A program made the translations under genes and the position numbers. A stretch of DNA of 64,000 nucleotides, taken from Betaproteobacteria bacterium (GTDB taxonomy: Bacteria; Pseudomonadota; Gammaproteobacteria; Burkholderiales; Rhodocyclaceae). The notes below the pieces were generated by a model. That model was not told the origin of the DNA and made no database searches. It saw only the letters and a list, made by a program, of their open reading frames with translations. The DNA is taken from contig JADJBM010000032.1 in NCBI GenBank assembly GCA_016703785.1, forward strand, positions 434,001 through 498,000. The letters are read 5' to 3'. Shown here piece after piece: positions 8,022 through 15,574 of the stretch; within the stretch, counting starts at the first letter, position 1; each line of letters begins with the position of its first letter.

Positions 8022-9632
8022 ATGGAAGCCACCCACGTTCACGGCGCAGGCCACGCACACGGGGACGATCACGCGCATCATCCGAAAGGGATCATGCGCT
8101 GGATCACCACCACCAACCACAAGGACATCGGCACCATGTACCTGTGGTTCAGCTTCGCCATGTTCATGGTGGGCGGGGCGATGGCCCTGATCATTCGCGC
8201 CGAGCTGTTCCAGCCGGGCCTGCAGTACGTCGAGCCGGAGTTCTTCAACCAGATGATCACGCTGCACGGCCTGATCATGGTGTTCGGCGCGATCATGCCG
8301 GCCTTCGTCGGCTTCGCCAACTGGATGATCCCGATGATGATCGGCGCGCCCGACATGGCCTTCGCGCGCATGAACAACTGGAGCTTCTGGCTGCTGCCGC
8401 CCGCCGGCATCCTGCTGACGGCATCCATGTTCGTGCCCGGCGGCGCCGCCGGCACCGGCTGGACGCTTTATCCTCCCCTGTCGATCCAGATGGGCATCGG
8501 CATGGACATGGCCATCTTCGCTGTACACATCCTGGGCATGTCGTCGATCATGGGCTCGATCAACATCGTGACGACGATCCTCAACCTGCGTGCGCCCACC
8601 ATGCCGCTGATGCGCATGCCGATGTTTTGCTGGACCTGGCTGATCACCGGCTACCTGCTCATCGCCGTGATGCCTGTGCTGGCCGGCGCCGTCACCATGA
8701 TCCTGACGGATCGCCACTTCGGCACCAGCTTCTTCAACGCGGCCGGCGGTGGGGATCCGGTGCTGTTCCAGCACATCTTCTGGTTCTTCGGCCACCCCGA
8801 GGTGTACATCATCGCCCTGCCGGCGTTCGGCGTCGTCTCGCACGTCATCCCGGCCTTCGCGCGCAAGCCGATCTTCGGCTACACCTCGATGGTGTACGCC
8901 ATTGCCTCGATCGCGCTGATTTCCTTCATCGTCTGGGCGCACCACATGTACGTGGTCGGCATGCCGGTGGCCGGCCAGCTCTACTTCATGTACGCCACCA
9001 TCCTGATCGCCGTGCCGACGGGCGTGAAGGTGTTCAACTGGGTGGCCACCATGTGGCGAGGGTCGATGACCTTCGAGACGCCCATGCTGTTCGCCCTGGG
9101 TTTCCTCTTCTTGTTCACCATCGGCGGCTTTACCGGGCTGGTGCTGTCCAACACGGCGGTTGACGTACAGCTTCAGGACACCTATTACGTCGTTGCCCAT
9201 TTCCATTACGTGATGGTGGCGGGGGCCTTGTTCTCGGCCTTTGCCGCGGTGTACTACTGGCTGCCCAAATGGACCGGCCACATGTACGATGAGAAGCTGG
9301 GCCAGTGGCATTTCTGGCTATCCATCATTTCGTTCAACATCGCCTTCTTTCCGCAGCATTTTCTCGGGCTGGCCGGCATGCCGCGCCGCATCCCGGACTA
9401 CGCCCTGCAATTCACCGACTTCAACCAGGTGTCGACATACGGGGCGTTCGGCTTCGGCCTGAGCCAGCTGCTGTTCCTCTATGTGGTGCTGAAGGCCATC
9501 CGTGGCGGTGAGAAGGCGGCCGCCAAACCTTGGGAAGGCGCGACCGGCCTGGAGTGGACCGTGCCTTCACCGGCGCCCTATCACACCTTCGAGGATCCGC
9601 CGGTGCTGACTGAGTCGAAGGGGCACGCGTGA
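8022..9632 (+). CDS. ctaD: Cytochrome c oxidase subunit I
   Basis: CtaD is the catalytic 12-helix subunit that binds heme a and the heme a3-CuB centre and reduces oxygen to water while pumping protons. The 536-residue protein begins with a His-rich tail, then WITTTNHKDIGTMYL, a family hallmark. It contains the heme a ligand region ITLHGLIMVFG, the CuB/His-Tyr crosslink region WFFGHPEVYIIALPAFG, the HH pair in VWAHHMYVVG and the heme-ligand block YYVVAHFHYVMVAGALF. An AAGGAGA Shine-Dalgarno precedes ATG 8022. The 3' end overlaps the next small gene by 4 bases. Confidence 0.97.
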   Translation: MEATHVHGAGHAHGDDHAHHPKGIMRWITTTNHKDIGTMYLWFSFAMFMVGGAMALIIRAELFQPGLQYVEPEFFNQMITLHGLIMVFGAIMPAFVGFANWMIPMMIGAPDMAFARMNNWSFWLLPPAGILLTASMFVPGGAAGTGWTLYPPLSIQMGIGMDMAIFAVHILGMSSIMGSINIVTTILNLRAPTMPLMRMPMFCWTWLITGYLLIAVMPVLAGAVTMILTDRHFGTSFFNAAGGGDPVLFQHIFWFFGHPEVYIIALPAFGVVSHVIPAFARKPIFGYTSMVYAIASIALISFIVWAHHMYVVGMPVAGQLYFMYATILIAVPTGVKVFNWVATMWRGSMTFETPMLFALGFLFLFTIGGFTGLVLSNTAVDVQLQDTYYVVAHFHYVMVAGALFSAFAAVYYWLPKWTGHMYDEKLGQWHFWLSIISFNIAFFPQHFLGLAGMPRRIPDYALQFTDFNQVSTYGAFGFGLSQLLFLYVVLKAIRGGEKAAAKPWEGATGLEWTVPSPAPYHTFEDPPVLTESKGHA

Positions 9633-9736
9633 ATCCGAAGCAGGCTTCCGCCAGCCGTAGAACTGCGCTGATCATGGCTTCGGTGGCGGTCGCCCTGTTC
9701 GTCGGCTTCGTCCTGCGCTACTGGCTATTCAAATGA
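9629..9736 (+). CDS. Cytochrome oxidase small assembly protein (35 aa)
   Basis: A GTG-initiated frame encodes MNPKQASASRRTALIMASV and continues as one membrane helix ending LRYWLFK, 35 residues in all. It overlaps ctaD at its start (GTGA) and ctaG at its stop (ATGA), so it is tightly coupled inside the operon. A positively charged N-terminus followed by one helix matches the small assembly proteins often found between ctaD and ctaG in betaproteobacteria. The assignment rests on position and topology, because the protein is too short for catalytic motifs. Confidence 0.8.
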   Translation: MNPKQASASRRTALIMASVAVALFVGFVLRYWLFK

Positions 9737-10299
9737 GCGAGAAGCGCAGCGCCGACAACCGTCGTGTCATGGTCAGGCTGCTGGCGGTGGCCGGACTCAT
9801 GTTCGGATTCGGCTACGCCATGGTACCGATGTACCAGAAGTTTTGCGAAGTGACGGGCATCAACAACCTGCTCAATGCGGACGATCCGCTGCGCAACACC
9901 CAGGTCGACACCAGCCGCACGATCACCGTGGAATTCGACGCCAACCTGCATGGGCTGCCATGGAGCTTCAAGCCGGGGCAAACGAGCGTGGCGGTTCATC
10001 CTGGAGAGCTGGTTCACGTGGTGTATCGAGTGAGCAATACGCGCGATCACCCGGTCACCGGCCAGGCGATTCCCAGCTATGGCCCGCAGCTTGCTGCCGC
10101 GCATTTCAGGAAGATGGAATGCTTCTGCTTTACCAAGCAGACACTGGGAGCGGGCGAATCGCGGGAAATGCCTGTCGTATTCGTCATCGACCCGGCGCTG
10201 CCGAAGGATGTAAACACGATCACGCTCTCGTACACCTTCTTCGAGGTGGCGGGCACGCTTGCCGAACCGGCCTCGAAGCCGTCCAGGCCGGGCGCATGA
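9733..10299 (+). CDS. ctaG: Cytochrome c oxidase assembly protein CtaG/Cox11
   Basis: CtaG/Cox11 delivers copper to the CuB site of subunit I from the periplasmic face of the membrane. The 188-residue protein has one N-terminal membrane helix (about 15-35) ending YAMVPMYQKFCEVTG. The domain behind it carries the Cox11 copper motif FRKMECFCFTKQTL. The distal conserved segment is EMPVVFVIDPALP followed by ITLSYTFFEV. Start and stop both overlap neighbouring genes by 4 bases, fixing the start at 9733. Confidence 0.96.
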   Translation: MSEKRSADNRRVMVRLLAVAGLMFGFGYAMVPMYQKFCEVTGINNLLNADDPLRNTQVDTSRTITVEFDANLHGLPWSFKPGQTSVAVHPGELVHVVYRVSNTRDHPVTGQAIPSYGPQLAAAHFRKMECFCFTKQTLGAGESREMPVVFVIDPALPKDVNTITLSYTFFEVAGTLAEPASKPSRPGA

Positions 10300-10511
10300 G
10301 CGGCGAGGCAGTGATGGACGAGCGCAGAGCCGGCCCACTCCAGGTGCTAAGGACGGTGTTGTCGGCACTGTTCGGCGTCAGACATCGCCGTATGCATGAG
10401 GAGGATTCGGCGGGACTGCGGCCGATTCAGGTGATTATTGCTGGCGTCATCGTCGTGGCGGTCTTTGTCCTGGCGATCATCGCGTTCGTACAGCTTGTCG
10501 CGACAAAGTAG
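10296..10511 (+). CDS. DUF2970 single-helix membrane protein (71 aa)
   Basis: The frame starts in the ctaG stop (ATGA) and encodes 71 residues. The motif LRTVLSALFGVRHRRMHEED is followed by LRPIQVIIAGVIVVAVFVLAI, the DUF2970 pattern of a short amphipathic segment and one C-terminal membrane helix. DUF2970 proteins recur between ctaG and ctaE in betaproteobacterial oxidase operons, so an accessory or assembly role for the oxidase is inferred; the biochemical function is unknown. A later in-frame ATG at 10314 is an alternative start. Confidence 0.82.
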   Translation: MSGEAVMDERRAGPLQVLRTVLSALFGVRHRRMHEEDSAGLRPIQVIIAGVIVVAVFVLAIIAFVQLVATK

Positions 10512-10537
10512 AAAACATCAAGATCTTGGAGGTAGTC

Positions 10538-11386
10538 ATGAATCAGCAGGCATCCCGCTATTTCGTTCCGGACCCGTCGCACTATCCCCTGGTGGGCTCT
10601 GCCGCCTTGTTCCTGCTGGCATCGGGCGCGGTGCTGTGGATGAACAAATTCGCCTATGGCCCCTTTGTCGTGCTGGCCGGTTTTGCCGTGCTGCTGTACA
10701 TGCTGTTTGCCTGGTTCGGCCGGGTCATCGAAGAATCCGAGGGCGGCAAGTACAACAAGAAGGTCGATGCCTCCTTCCGCTGGGGCATGAGCTGGTTCAT
10801 TTTTTCGGAAGTGATGTTCTTTGCTGCCTTCTTCGGCGCCCTGTTCTATGTGCGAGTGCTCGCCGTGCCCGATCTGGCCAGTGCCGAACAGCAACTCCTG
10901 TGGCCGGATTTCAGCGCCCACTGGCCGAGCGCCGGACCGAAATTCGCCGAGCAGTTCACGCCGATGGGTGCCGCGGGCATTCCGCTCATCAATACCTTGT
11001 TGCTGCTGTCGTCCGGGGCAACCCTGACCTGGGCGCACTGGGGCCTGCTCGCCGGCAAGCGCGGCCAATTGAAAATCGGCCTCATGCTTACCATCGCCCT
11101 GGGCCTGCTCTTCCTCAGTCTGCAGGTCTATGAGTATGTGCATGCCTACCAGGCGTTGAATCTGAAGCTGACGACCGGCGTCTACGGGTCGACCTTTTTC
11201 ATGCTGACCGGTTTCCATGGGCTGCATGTGACGATCGGTGCGACCATGCTGCTGGTGATCTTCTTCCGTGTCATGGCCGGCCACTTCAAGCCGGACCATC
11301 ACTTCGCCTTCGAGGCAGTGGCGTGGTACTGGCACTTCGTCGACGTGGTCTGGCTCTTCCTCTTCGTCGTGGTGTACTGGTTGTAG
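10538..11386 (+). CDS. ctaE: Cytochrome c oxidase subunit III
   Basis: CtaE is the third core subunit of the oxidase; it stabilises the complex and its proton uptake. The 282-residue protein has seven predicted membrane helices. Family motifs include RWGMSWFIFSEVMFFAAFFGALFY near residue 85, LLLLSSGATLTWAHWGLL and the C-terminal FAFEAVAWYWHFVDVVWLFLF. ATG 10538 is chosen because a strong GGAGGT lies 5 bases upstream. It ends 35 bases before a strong terminator, which closes the first half of the oxidase cluster. Confidence 0.97.
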   Translation: MNQQASRYFVPDPSHYPLVGSAALFLLASGAVLWMNKFAYGPFVVLAGFAVLLYMLFAWFGRVIEESEGGKYNKKVDASFRWGMSWFIFSEVMFFAAFFGALFYVRVLAVPDLASAEQQLLWPDFSAHWPSAGPKFAEQFTPMGAAGIPLINTLLLLSSGATLTWAHWGLLAGKRGQLKIGLMLTIALGLLFLSLQVYEYVHAYQALNLKLTTGVYGSTFFMLTGFHGLHVTIGATMLLVIFFRVMAGHFKPDHHFAFEAVAWYWHFVDVVWLFLFVVVYWL

Positions 11387-11420
11387 GGAAACTCCGCCGG
11401 GTCGTCCCGGCGAATATGAC

Positions 11421-11449
11421 GCGCCGCACTTCCTGCGGCGCGTTTTTTT
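11421..11449 (+). terminator. Rho-independent terminator after ctaE
   Basis: GCGCCGCA and TGCGGCGC form a perfect 8-bp GC-rich stem around a 5-base loop (CTTCC), followed immediately by seven T residues. It lies 35 bases past the ctaE stop and touches the stop codon of the convergent DUF2909 gene. Confidence 0.9.
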
Positions 11450-11645
11450 AGAGCTTGTCGGTGATCAGGCCGGAGTAGTAGCCTGCAGCCAGAATGACGA
11501 AGAGCATGATGGACAGCCCGACGCGCACGGCGAGGGCCTTGACCATGCGCTTGCTGTCGCGTCCCTGGTCGCGGAAAAGAAACACCAGCGCCGAAGCCAG
11601 GCTGGCAATGATGGCGACAAGGAACAGGATAACGACGATGCGCAT
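11448..11645 (-). CDS. DUF2909 twin-transmembrane protein (65 aa)
   Basis: The small protein MRIVVILFLVAIIASLASAL... has two hydrophobic helices separated by the charged loop FRDQGRDSKRMVKALAVRVG, the pattern of DUF2909 twin-transmembrane proteins. It lies on the opposite strand between ctaE and the SURF1 gene, a common place for this family in betaproteobacteria, so a link to cytochrome oxidase biogenesis is inferred. Its function is unknown. ATG 11645 is preferred because the AAGGA upstream is well spaced; ATG 11654 would put that AAGGA too close. Confidence 0.78.
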   Translation of the reverse strand: MRIVVILFLVAIIASLASALVFLFRDQGRDSKRMVKALAVRVGLSIMLFVILAAGYYSGLITDKL

Positions 11646-11711
11646 GGCGAGCATTTCCTTTCCAAGGAGTCTAACTGATCGCTTCCTGCCCTACCACCAT
11701 AGGCAAGGCAT

Positions 11712-12419
11712 TTGAAGCGCCGTTTTCGCATTCGTTTCGTGCCGCTGCTGGCAGCGCTAGCCTGCTTTGCCGCTTCGGTATCGATCGGCAATCTGCAGCG
11801 CGGCCGTGCAGAGCAAAAGCAGATGGCCTTCGATCGGCTAGAAAGAGTGAGGCAAGACGCGCCCATTCAGGTGGGCGCCACACCAGCCGACACTGCCCTG
11901 CTCGATAAACATCCGGCCATTGCACGCGGAACCTGGGTCGCAGACAAGAGCGTCCTCATTGACAACAAGGTGTACAACGGTGTCGCCGGCTATCATGTCA
12001 TCACGCCCTTGCGCATCGAAGGTGCGCAAATCAGTATTCTGGTGAATCGGGGCTGGATTGCCGCGCCGCGATTGCGTTCCGAGTTGCCTGTGCTGCCCAT
12101 GCCGGCTGGTGCTCCGGTTGTGGTCAAGGGCGTGGCGCAGGTTCCGCATGGCAAGGCATTTGAATTGGCCCCGGATCGCAGTCAGGGCAGGGTGTGGCAG
12201 CATTTGTCGCTGGAACGCTTCGGCGCGTGGTCTGGACTCGTGTTGCAGCCGATCATCCTGTTGCAGACCGATGATCTGCACGATGGCCTTGTGAGGGATT
12301 GGCTGCCGTCGGAAAGCGGGGCAATGAAACACTGGGGTTTTGCCCTGGTATGGTATCTGGCGGCCGTCGTAGCAGCGGTGGCCGCCGGCATGGCTATGGT
12401 TGAACGCAGAGAAACATGA
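11712..12419 (+). CDS. SURF1 family cytochrome oxidase assembly protein
   Basis: SURF1/Shy1 proteins help insert heme a into subunit I of cytochrome c oxidase. The 235-residue protein has the family layout: one N-terminal membrane helix (about 8-25), a periplasmic domain and one C-terminal helix (about 205-228). Typical blocks are GTWVADKSVLIDNKVYNGVAGYHVITPLRI, VNRGWIA near residue 113 and, before the last helix, KHWGFALVWYLAAV. The start is a TTG at 11712; no closer ATG precedes the conserved region. It overlaps the following gene by 4 bases. Confidence 0.92.
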   Translation: MKRRFRIRFVPLLAALACFAASVSIGNLQRGRAEQKQMAFDRLERVRQDAPIQVGATPADTALLDKHPAIARGTWVADKSVLIDNKVYNGVAGYHVITPLRIEGAQISILVNRGWIAAPRLRSELPVLPMPAGAPVVVKGVAQVPHGKAFELAPDRSQGRVWQHLSLERFGAWSGLVLQPIILLQTDDLHDGLVRDWLPSESGAMKHWGFALVWYLAAVVAAVAAGMAMVERRET

Positions 12420-12985
12420 TGAATAAACAGAAGCTCGTCGTACTGGCCGTCGCGCTGGTGAGTGCCTTTCCGATGGTTGCCACGCTCTATTTCTACTTTG
12501 TCTCGCCGCCGGAGGGCCGCATGAACCACGGCGACCTGCTGCAACCGGCACCTCTTTCCGGGGCGCCATTGAGGCTGATGGACGGCGAAGCGTTTCGCTT
12601 CGAACAGTTAAGGGGGAAATGGCTGCTACTGCAGATCGATTCTGGCGACTGCGATGCCCGCTGCAGGGACAAGCTGTATGCCATGCGGCAGGTCCGGCTG
12701 GCGCAGGGCAAGGACATGGTGCGCCTCGAGCGTGTCTGGCTGTTGTCGGACCGACAAAGCCCGGCACCTGATCTGCTGGCGGAATATGAGGGAACAAGGG
12801 TCGTTGTCGCGGAAGGAAGCGAGGCATTGGCCGCGTTTCCGGCACCAGTGGACCGGGCGGCCCATTTGTATGTGGTCGATCCCCAAGGCAATCTCATGAT
12901 GCGTTTCCCGGAAAAACCCGACCCGACCCGCATGATCAAGGACCTGCAGCGTTTGCTGCGTCCTTCGCGCATCGGGGCGGGCTGA
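12416..12985 (+). CDS. Sco-like thioredoxin-fold protein of the oxidase cluster
   Basis: The 189-residue protein has an N-terminal signal-anchor (residues about 5-30) and a periplasmic thioredoxin-like domain. It keeps a CxxxC pair (SGDCDARCRDKLY) in the position where Sco proteins bind copper. The C-terminal VDPQGNLMMRFPEKPDPTRMIKDLQRLL is typical of the betaproteobacterial family encoded between SURF1 and ctaA/ctaB. A copper-delivery or thiol-reductase role in oxidase assembly is inferred. In many relatives ctaA (heme a synthase) follows this gene; here the next gene is ctaB. Confidence 0.8.
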   Translation: MMNKQKLVVLAVALVSAFPMVATLYFYFVSPPEGRMNHGDLLQPAPLSGAPLRLMDGEAFRFEQLRGKWLLLQIDSGDCDARCRDKLYAMRQVRLAQGKDMVRLERVWLLSDRQSPAPDLLAEYEGTRVVVAEGSEALAAFPAPVDRAAHLYVVDPQGNLMMRFPEKPDPTRMIKDLQRLLRPSRIGAG

Positions 12986-12994
12986 ACCCTTGAC

Positions 12995-13019
12995 TTGCCC
13001 GGGTTTATTCCCGGGGCAG
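12995..13019 (+). terminator. GC-rich hairpin between the Sco-like gene and ctaB
   Basis: TTGCCCGGG and CCCGGGGCAG pair around a 6-base TTTATT loop, with one bulged base. No T-run follows, so it may be an attenuating or processing hairpin instead of a full terminator. It occupies the place where ctaA is usually found. Confidence 0.4.
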
Positions 13020-13074
13020 GCCGTGGTAGATTCCATCCTTTGAGTTGTCGGGCTTTTGCCCTCCAGGGGTCTGC

Positions 13075-13971
13075 ATGAAGGCACTACCCTCTCCTGAAAA
13101 TACACTGAGCTACCGCTTGTACCAGTACTTCCAGCTGACCAAGCCGCGGGTCGTGTCGCTCATTGTTTTCTGTGCCGTGATCGGCATGTTCCTTTCGGTG
13201 CCGGGCGCGGTTCCTCCCGTGGTCCTAGTGGCCGCCACCACCGGCATCGCCCTGATTGCCGGCGCTGCTGCGGCGGTGAATTGCCTGATTGAGCAGCGAA
13301 TCGACGCCGTCATGGCGCGTACGCGTGGCCGCCCCTTGCCGCGCGGCGAGGTGAATTCCCGGCAGACGCTGCTTTTTTCCGGCGTGATCGGCGGGATCGG
13401 CCTGAGCCTGCTGTACTGGTTCGTCAATCCCCTGACCATGTGGCTGACCCTGGCGACCTTCGTCGGCTACGCCATCATCTACACCATCTTTCTCAAGCCG
13501 GCGACGCCGCAAAATATCGTCATCGGCGGCGCCTCCGGAGCCATGCCGCCGATACTGGGCTGGGCGGCCGTAACGGGCGAGGTGACCTCGGAGGCATTGC
13601 TGCTCTTCCTCATCATCTTCGTGTGGACCCCGCCGCATTTCTGGTCGCTGGCGCTCTATCGAACCAAGGAATACGCCAAAGTGGGCATGCCGATGCTGCC
13701 CGTGACGCATGGCCCCGAATACACGCGCCTGCAGATCCTGCTGTACACGGTTCTTCTTGTCGGGGTGACGATCATGCCCTTCGTCATCCGCATGAGCGGC
13801 TGGATTTATCTGGTCAGCGCAATTCTGCTGGGCAGCGTGTTCCTCGCTTACGCAATTCGTATGAAGCTCGCCTACAGCGACAAGCTGGCGCACAAGACTT
13901 TCCGTTACTCCATCTGGTATCTGGCGGCGCTGTTTGCCGCTCTCCTGGTGGATCACTACTTCAAGTTTTGA
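13075..13971 (+). CDS. ctaB: Protoheme IX farnesyltransferase (heme O synthase)
   Basis: CtaB farnesylates protoheme to heme O, the precursor of heme A. The 298-residue UbiA-type prenyltransferase has about nine membrane helices. The DxxxD-type substrate motif is NCLIEQRIDAVMARTRGRPLPRG near residue 80, and the second motif is YRTKEYAKVGMPMLPVTHG near residue 200. YFQLTKPRVVSLIVFCAVIGM opens the fold. ATG 13075 begins just before this conserved start and after an AGGGG. It is translationally coupled to sco (stop and start share one base). Confidence 0.96.
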   Translation: MKALPSPENTLSYRLYQYFQLTKPRVVSLIVFCAVIGMFLSVPGAVPPVVLVAATTGIALIAGAAAAVNCLIEQRIDAVMARTRGRPLPRGEVNSRQTLLFSGVIGGIGLSLLYWFVNPLTMWLTLATFVGYAIIYTIFLKPATPQNIVIGGASGAMPPILGWAAVTGEVTSEALLLFLIIFVWTPPHFWSLALYRTKEYAKVGMPMLPVTHGPEYTRLQILLYTVLLVGVTIMPFVIRMSGWIYLVSAILLGSVFLAYAIRMKLAYSDKLAHKTFRYSIWYLAALFAALLVDHYFKF

Positions 13972-14546
13972 TGGCTCGACTGCTCCTGCTGACACTGGCC
14001 CTGTTGCTGGCTGGATGCGATAACCAGCCGCAATTCGGCAATACCGACATCAGCGCCGCCGGTTACGCGAACGATTTCGCTCTGACCGACCATACCGGCA
14101 AGCCCCGCACCATGGTGGATTTCCGCGGCAAAGCGGTGGTGATCTTCTTCGGCTACACGCAATGTCCGGATGTTTGTCCCACCACCATGACGGGCATGGC
14201 CGAGGCCATGAAACTGCTCGGCGCGGATGCGGACAAGGTCCAGGTACTCTTCGTGACGGTTGACCCCGAGCGCGATACGCCGCAGTTGCTGGCGCAATAC
14301 GTTCCCGTCTTCAATCCGAACTTTCTGGGGCTCTACGCCGATGCGCAGACCATCGCCAGGACGGCGCAGGACTTCCGCATTTTCTACAAGAAGCAGCCGG
14401 GCAGCACGCCCTCCACCTACACGGTGGACCATACCGCCGGCAGCTACGTCTACGATCCCAAGGGTCGGCTCCGCCTCTACATCAAGCATGGCGAGAAACC
14501 TGAGGTGATCGCCAAGGATCTCAAGCTGCTGGTCGCCGGGAAATAG
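13971..14546 (+). CDS. sco: SCO1/SenC copper chaperone lipoprotein
   Basis: Sco proteins deliver copper to, or reduce thiols of, the CuA site of subunit II. The 191-residue precursor has a lipoprotein signal (LLLAGC, lipid cysteine C16). The copper motif CPDVC (C65, C69) sits in FFGYTQCPDVCPTTM, and the third ligand histidine is in YTVDHTAGSYVYD. Another conserved segment is FVTVDPERDTP. It is the last gene of the oxidase cluster and is followed by a strong bidirectional terminator. Confidence 0.95.
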   Translation: MARLLLLTLALLLAGCDNQPQFGNTDISAAGYANDFALTDHTGKPRTMVDFRGKAVVIFFGYTQCPDVCPTTMTGMAEAMKLLGADADKVQVLFVTVDPERDTPQLLAQYVPVFNPNFLGLYADAQTIARTAQDFRIFYKKQPGSTPSTYTVDHTAGSYVYDPKGRLRLYIKHGEKPEVIAKDLKLLVAGK

Positions 14547-14552
14547 ACATGA

Positions 14553-14588
14553 AAAAAGTCAGTCGCCGTGGTACGGCGACTGACTTTT
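14553..14588. terminator. Bidirectional terminator between sco and rpoH
   Basis: AAAAGTCAGTCGCCGT and its reverse complement pair around a short loop; the arms start with A-runs and end with TTTT, so the hairpin can stop transcription from both convergent genes. It lies 6 bases after the sco stop and 26 bases before the rpoH stop. Confidence 0.9.
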
Positions 14589-14613
14589 GAGAATGGGCTC
14601 GCGCCAGTGCAGA

Positions 14614-15468
14614 TCAGACGGCGTGGGCCAGCATCCCCTTCATCTTCTGCATGGCTTTCGCCTCGATCTGGCGAATGCGCTCGGCTGATACCCCATACTC
14701 GTCGGCCAGATCGTGCAGCGTCGCCTTGTCCCCTTCGGCCAGCCAGCGCCGTTCGATGATGCGGCGGCTGCGCTCGTCGAGATGCGCCAGCGCCTGCTTC
14801 AGCCCCTCATCCTGCAGACGTTCCATTTCGCGGTTGGCCAGCGCCTCAGAGGGCTCCTCGGCGGGGTCGGCCAGATAGGCGATCGGCGCGAACGATTCGC
14901 CGTCATCATCGACGGTGCCTTCCATGGCAATGTCCCGACCTGTCAGGCGCGTTTCCATCTCGCGCACTTCTTCCGGTTTGACGCCGAGCTGCCTGGCCAT
15001 GGCGTCGACCTCGTCGCCGTTCATGGTGTTGAGGCCCTGCTTGAGGCTGCGCAGATTGAAGAATAGTTTCCGTTGCGCCTTGGTGGTGGCGATTTTAACC
15101 AAACGCCAATTGCGCAGGATGTACTCATGGATTTCGGCCTTGATCCAGTGGATGGCGAAGGACACCAGACGTACGCCACGCTCCGGGTCAAAGCGCTTGA
15201 CCGCTTTCATCAGACCAACATTGCCTTCCTGGATGAGGTCGGCGTGGGGCAGGCCATAACCCAGATAGCCGCGCGCCACCGAGACGACCAAACGAAGATG
15301 CGACAGGACCAATCCGCGCGCGGCCTCGATGTCGTCATCCTGGCGAAACCGCCGCGCCAAATTGACCTCCTCCGCTTCAGTCAGAAGTGGGAAACGGTTG
15401 GCCGCCTGGATATAGCTTTCCAGATTGCCGACGGCAACGGGTACGGGCATATTCAGAGCATGGGTCAT
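14614..15468 (-). CDS. rpoH: RNA polymerase sigma-32 (heat-shock sigma factor)
   Basis: RpoH directs RNA polymerase to heat-shock promoters. The 284-residue protein has region 2 (LVLSHLRLVVSVARGYLGYGLPHADLIQEGNVGLMKAVKRFDPERGVR), the diagnostic RpoH box QRKLFFNLR and a region 4 helix-turn-helix (LHDLADEYGVSAERIRQIEAKAM). ATG 15468 is chosen for its GGAGGT at good spacing; the longer in-frame extension has no family similarity. A near-perfect CIRCE operator lies 24 bases upstream of the start, indicating HrcA control. FtsX-FtsE-FtsY follow upstream on the same strand, the usual order. Confidence 0.96.
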   Translation of the reverse strand: MTHALNMPVPVAVGNLESYIQAANRFPLLTEAEEVNLARRFRQDDDIEAARGLVLSHLRLVVSVARGYLGYGLPHADLIQEGNVGLMKAVKRFDPERGVRLVSFAIHWIKAEIHEYILRNWRLVKIATTKAQRKLFFNLRSLKQGLNTMNGDEVDAMARQLGVKPEEVREMETRLTGRDIAMEGTVDDDGESFAPIAYLADPAEEPSEALANREMERLQDEGLKQALAHLDERSRRIIERRWLAEGDKATLHDLADEYGVSAERIRQIEAKAMQKMKGMLAHAV

Positions 15469-15491
15469 ATATTTGGACCTCCTGATTAATT

Positions 15492-15518
15492 TTAGCACTC
15501 TGATCAATAGAGTGCCAA
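15492..15518 (-). promoter_or_regulatory. CIRCE element (HrcA operator) upstream of rpoH
   Basis: On the + strand the sequence is TTAGCACTC-N9-GAGTGCCAA. The CIRCE consensus is TTAGCACTC-N9-GAGTGCTAA, so 17 of 18 arm bases match and the spacer is exactly 9. It lies 24 bases upstream of the rpoH start codon, within the likely promoter/5' leader. Binding of the HrcA repressor here would place sigma-32 synthesis under HrcA control. Confidence 0.88.
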
Positions 15519-15574
15519 AAGCGGGTAAAGTTCCCCCTCAGCACACTTGTCAATACATTGATTTATAGCTGTTT

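Noticed and set aside
7971..9311. A 446-codon open frame on the minus strand opposite ctaD
   Set aside because: It is the complement of a strongly conserved GC-rich membrane-protein gene; the translation is His/Arg/Gly-rich low-complexity with no family character, as expected for a shadow frame.
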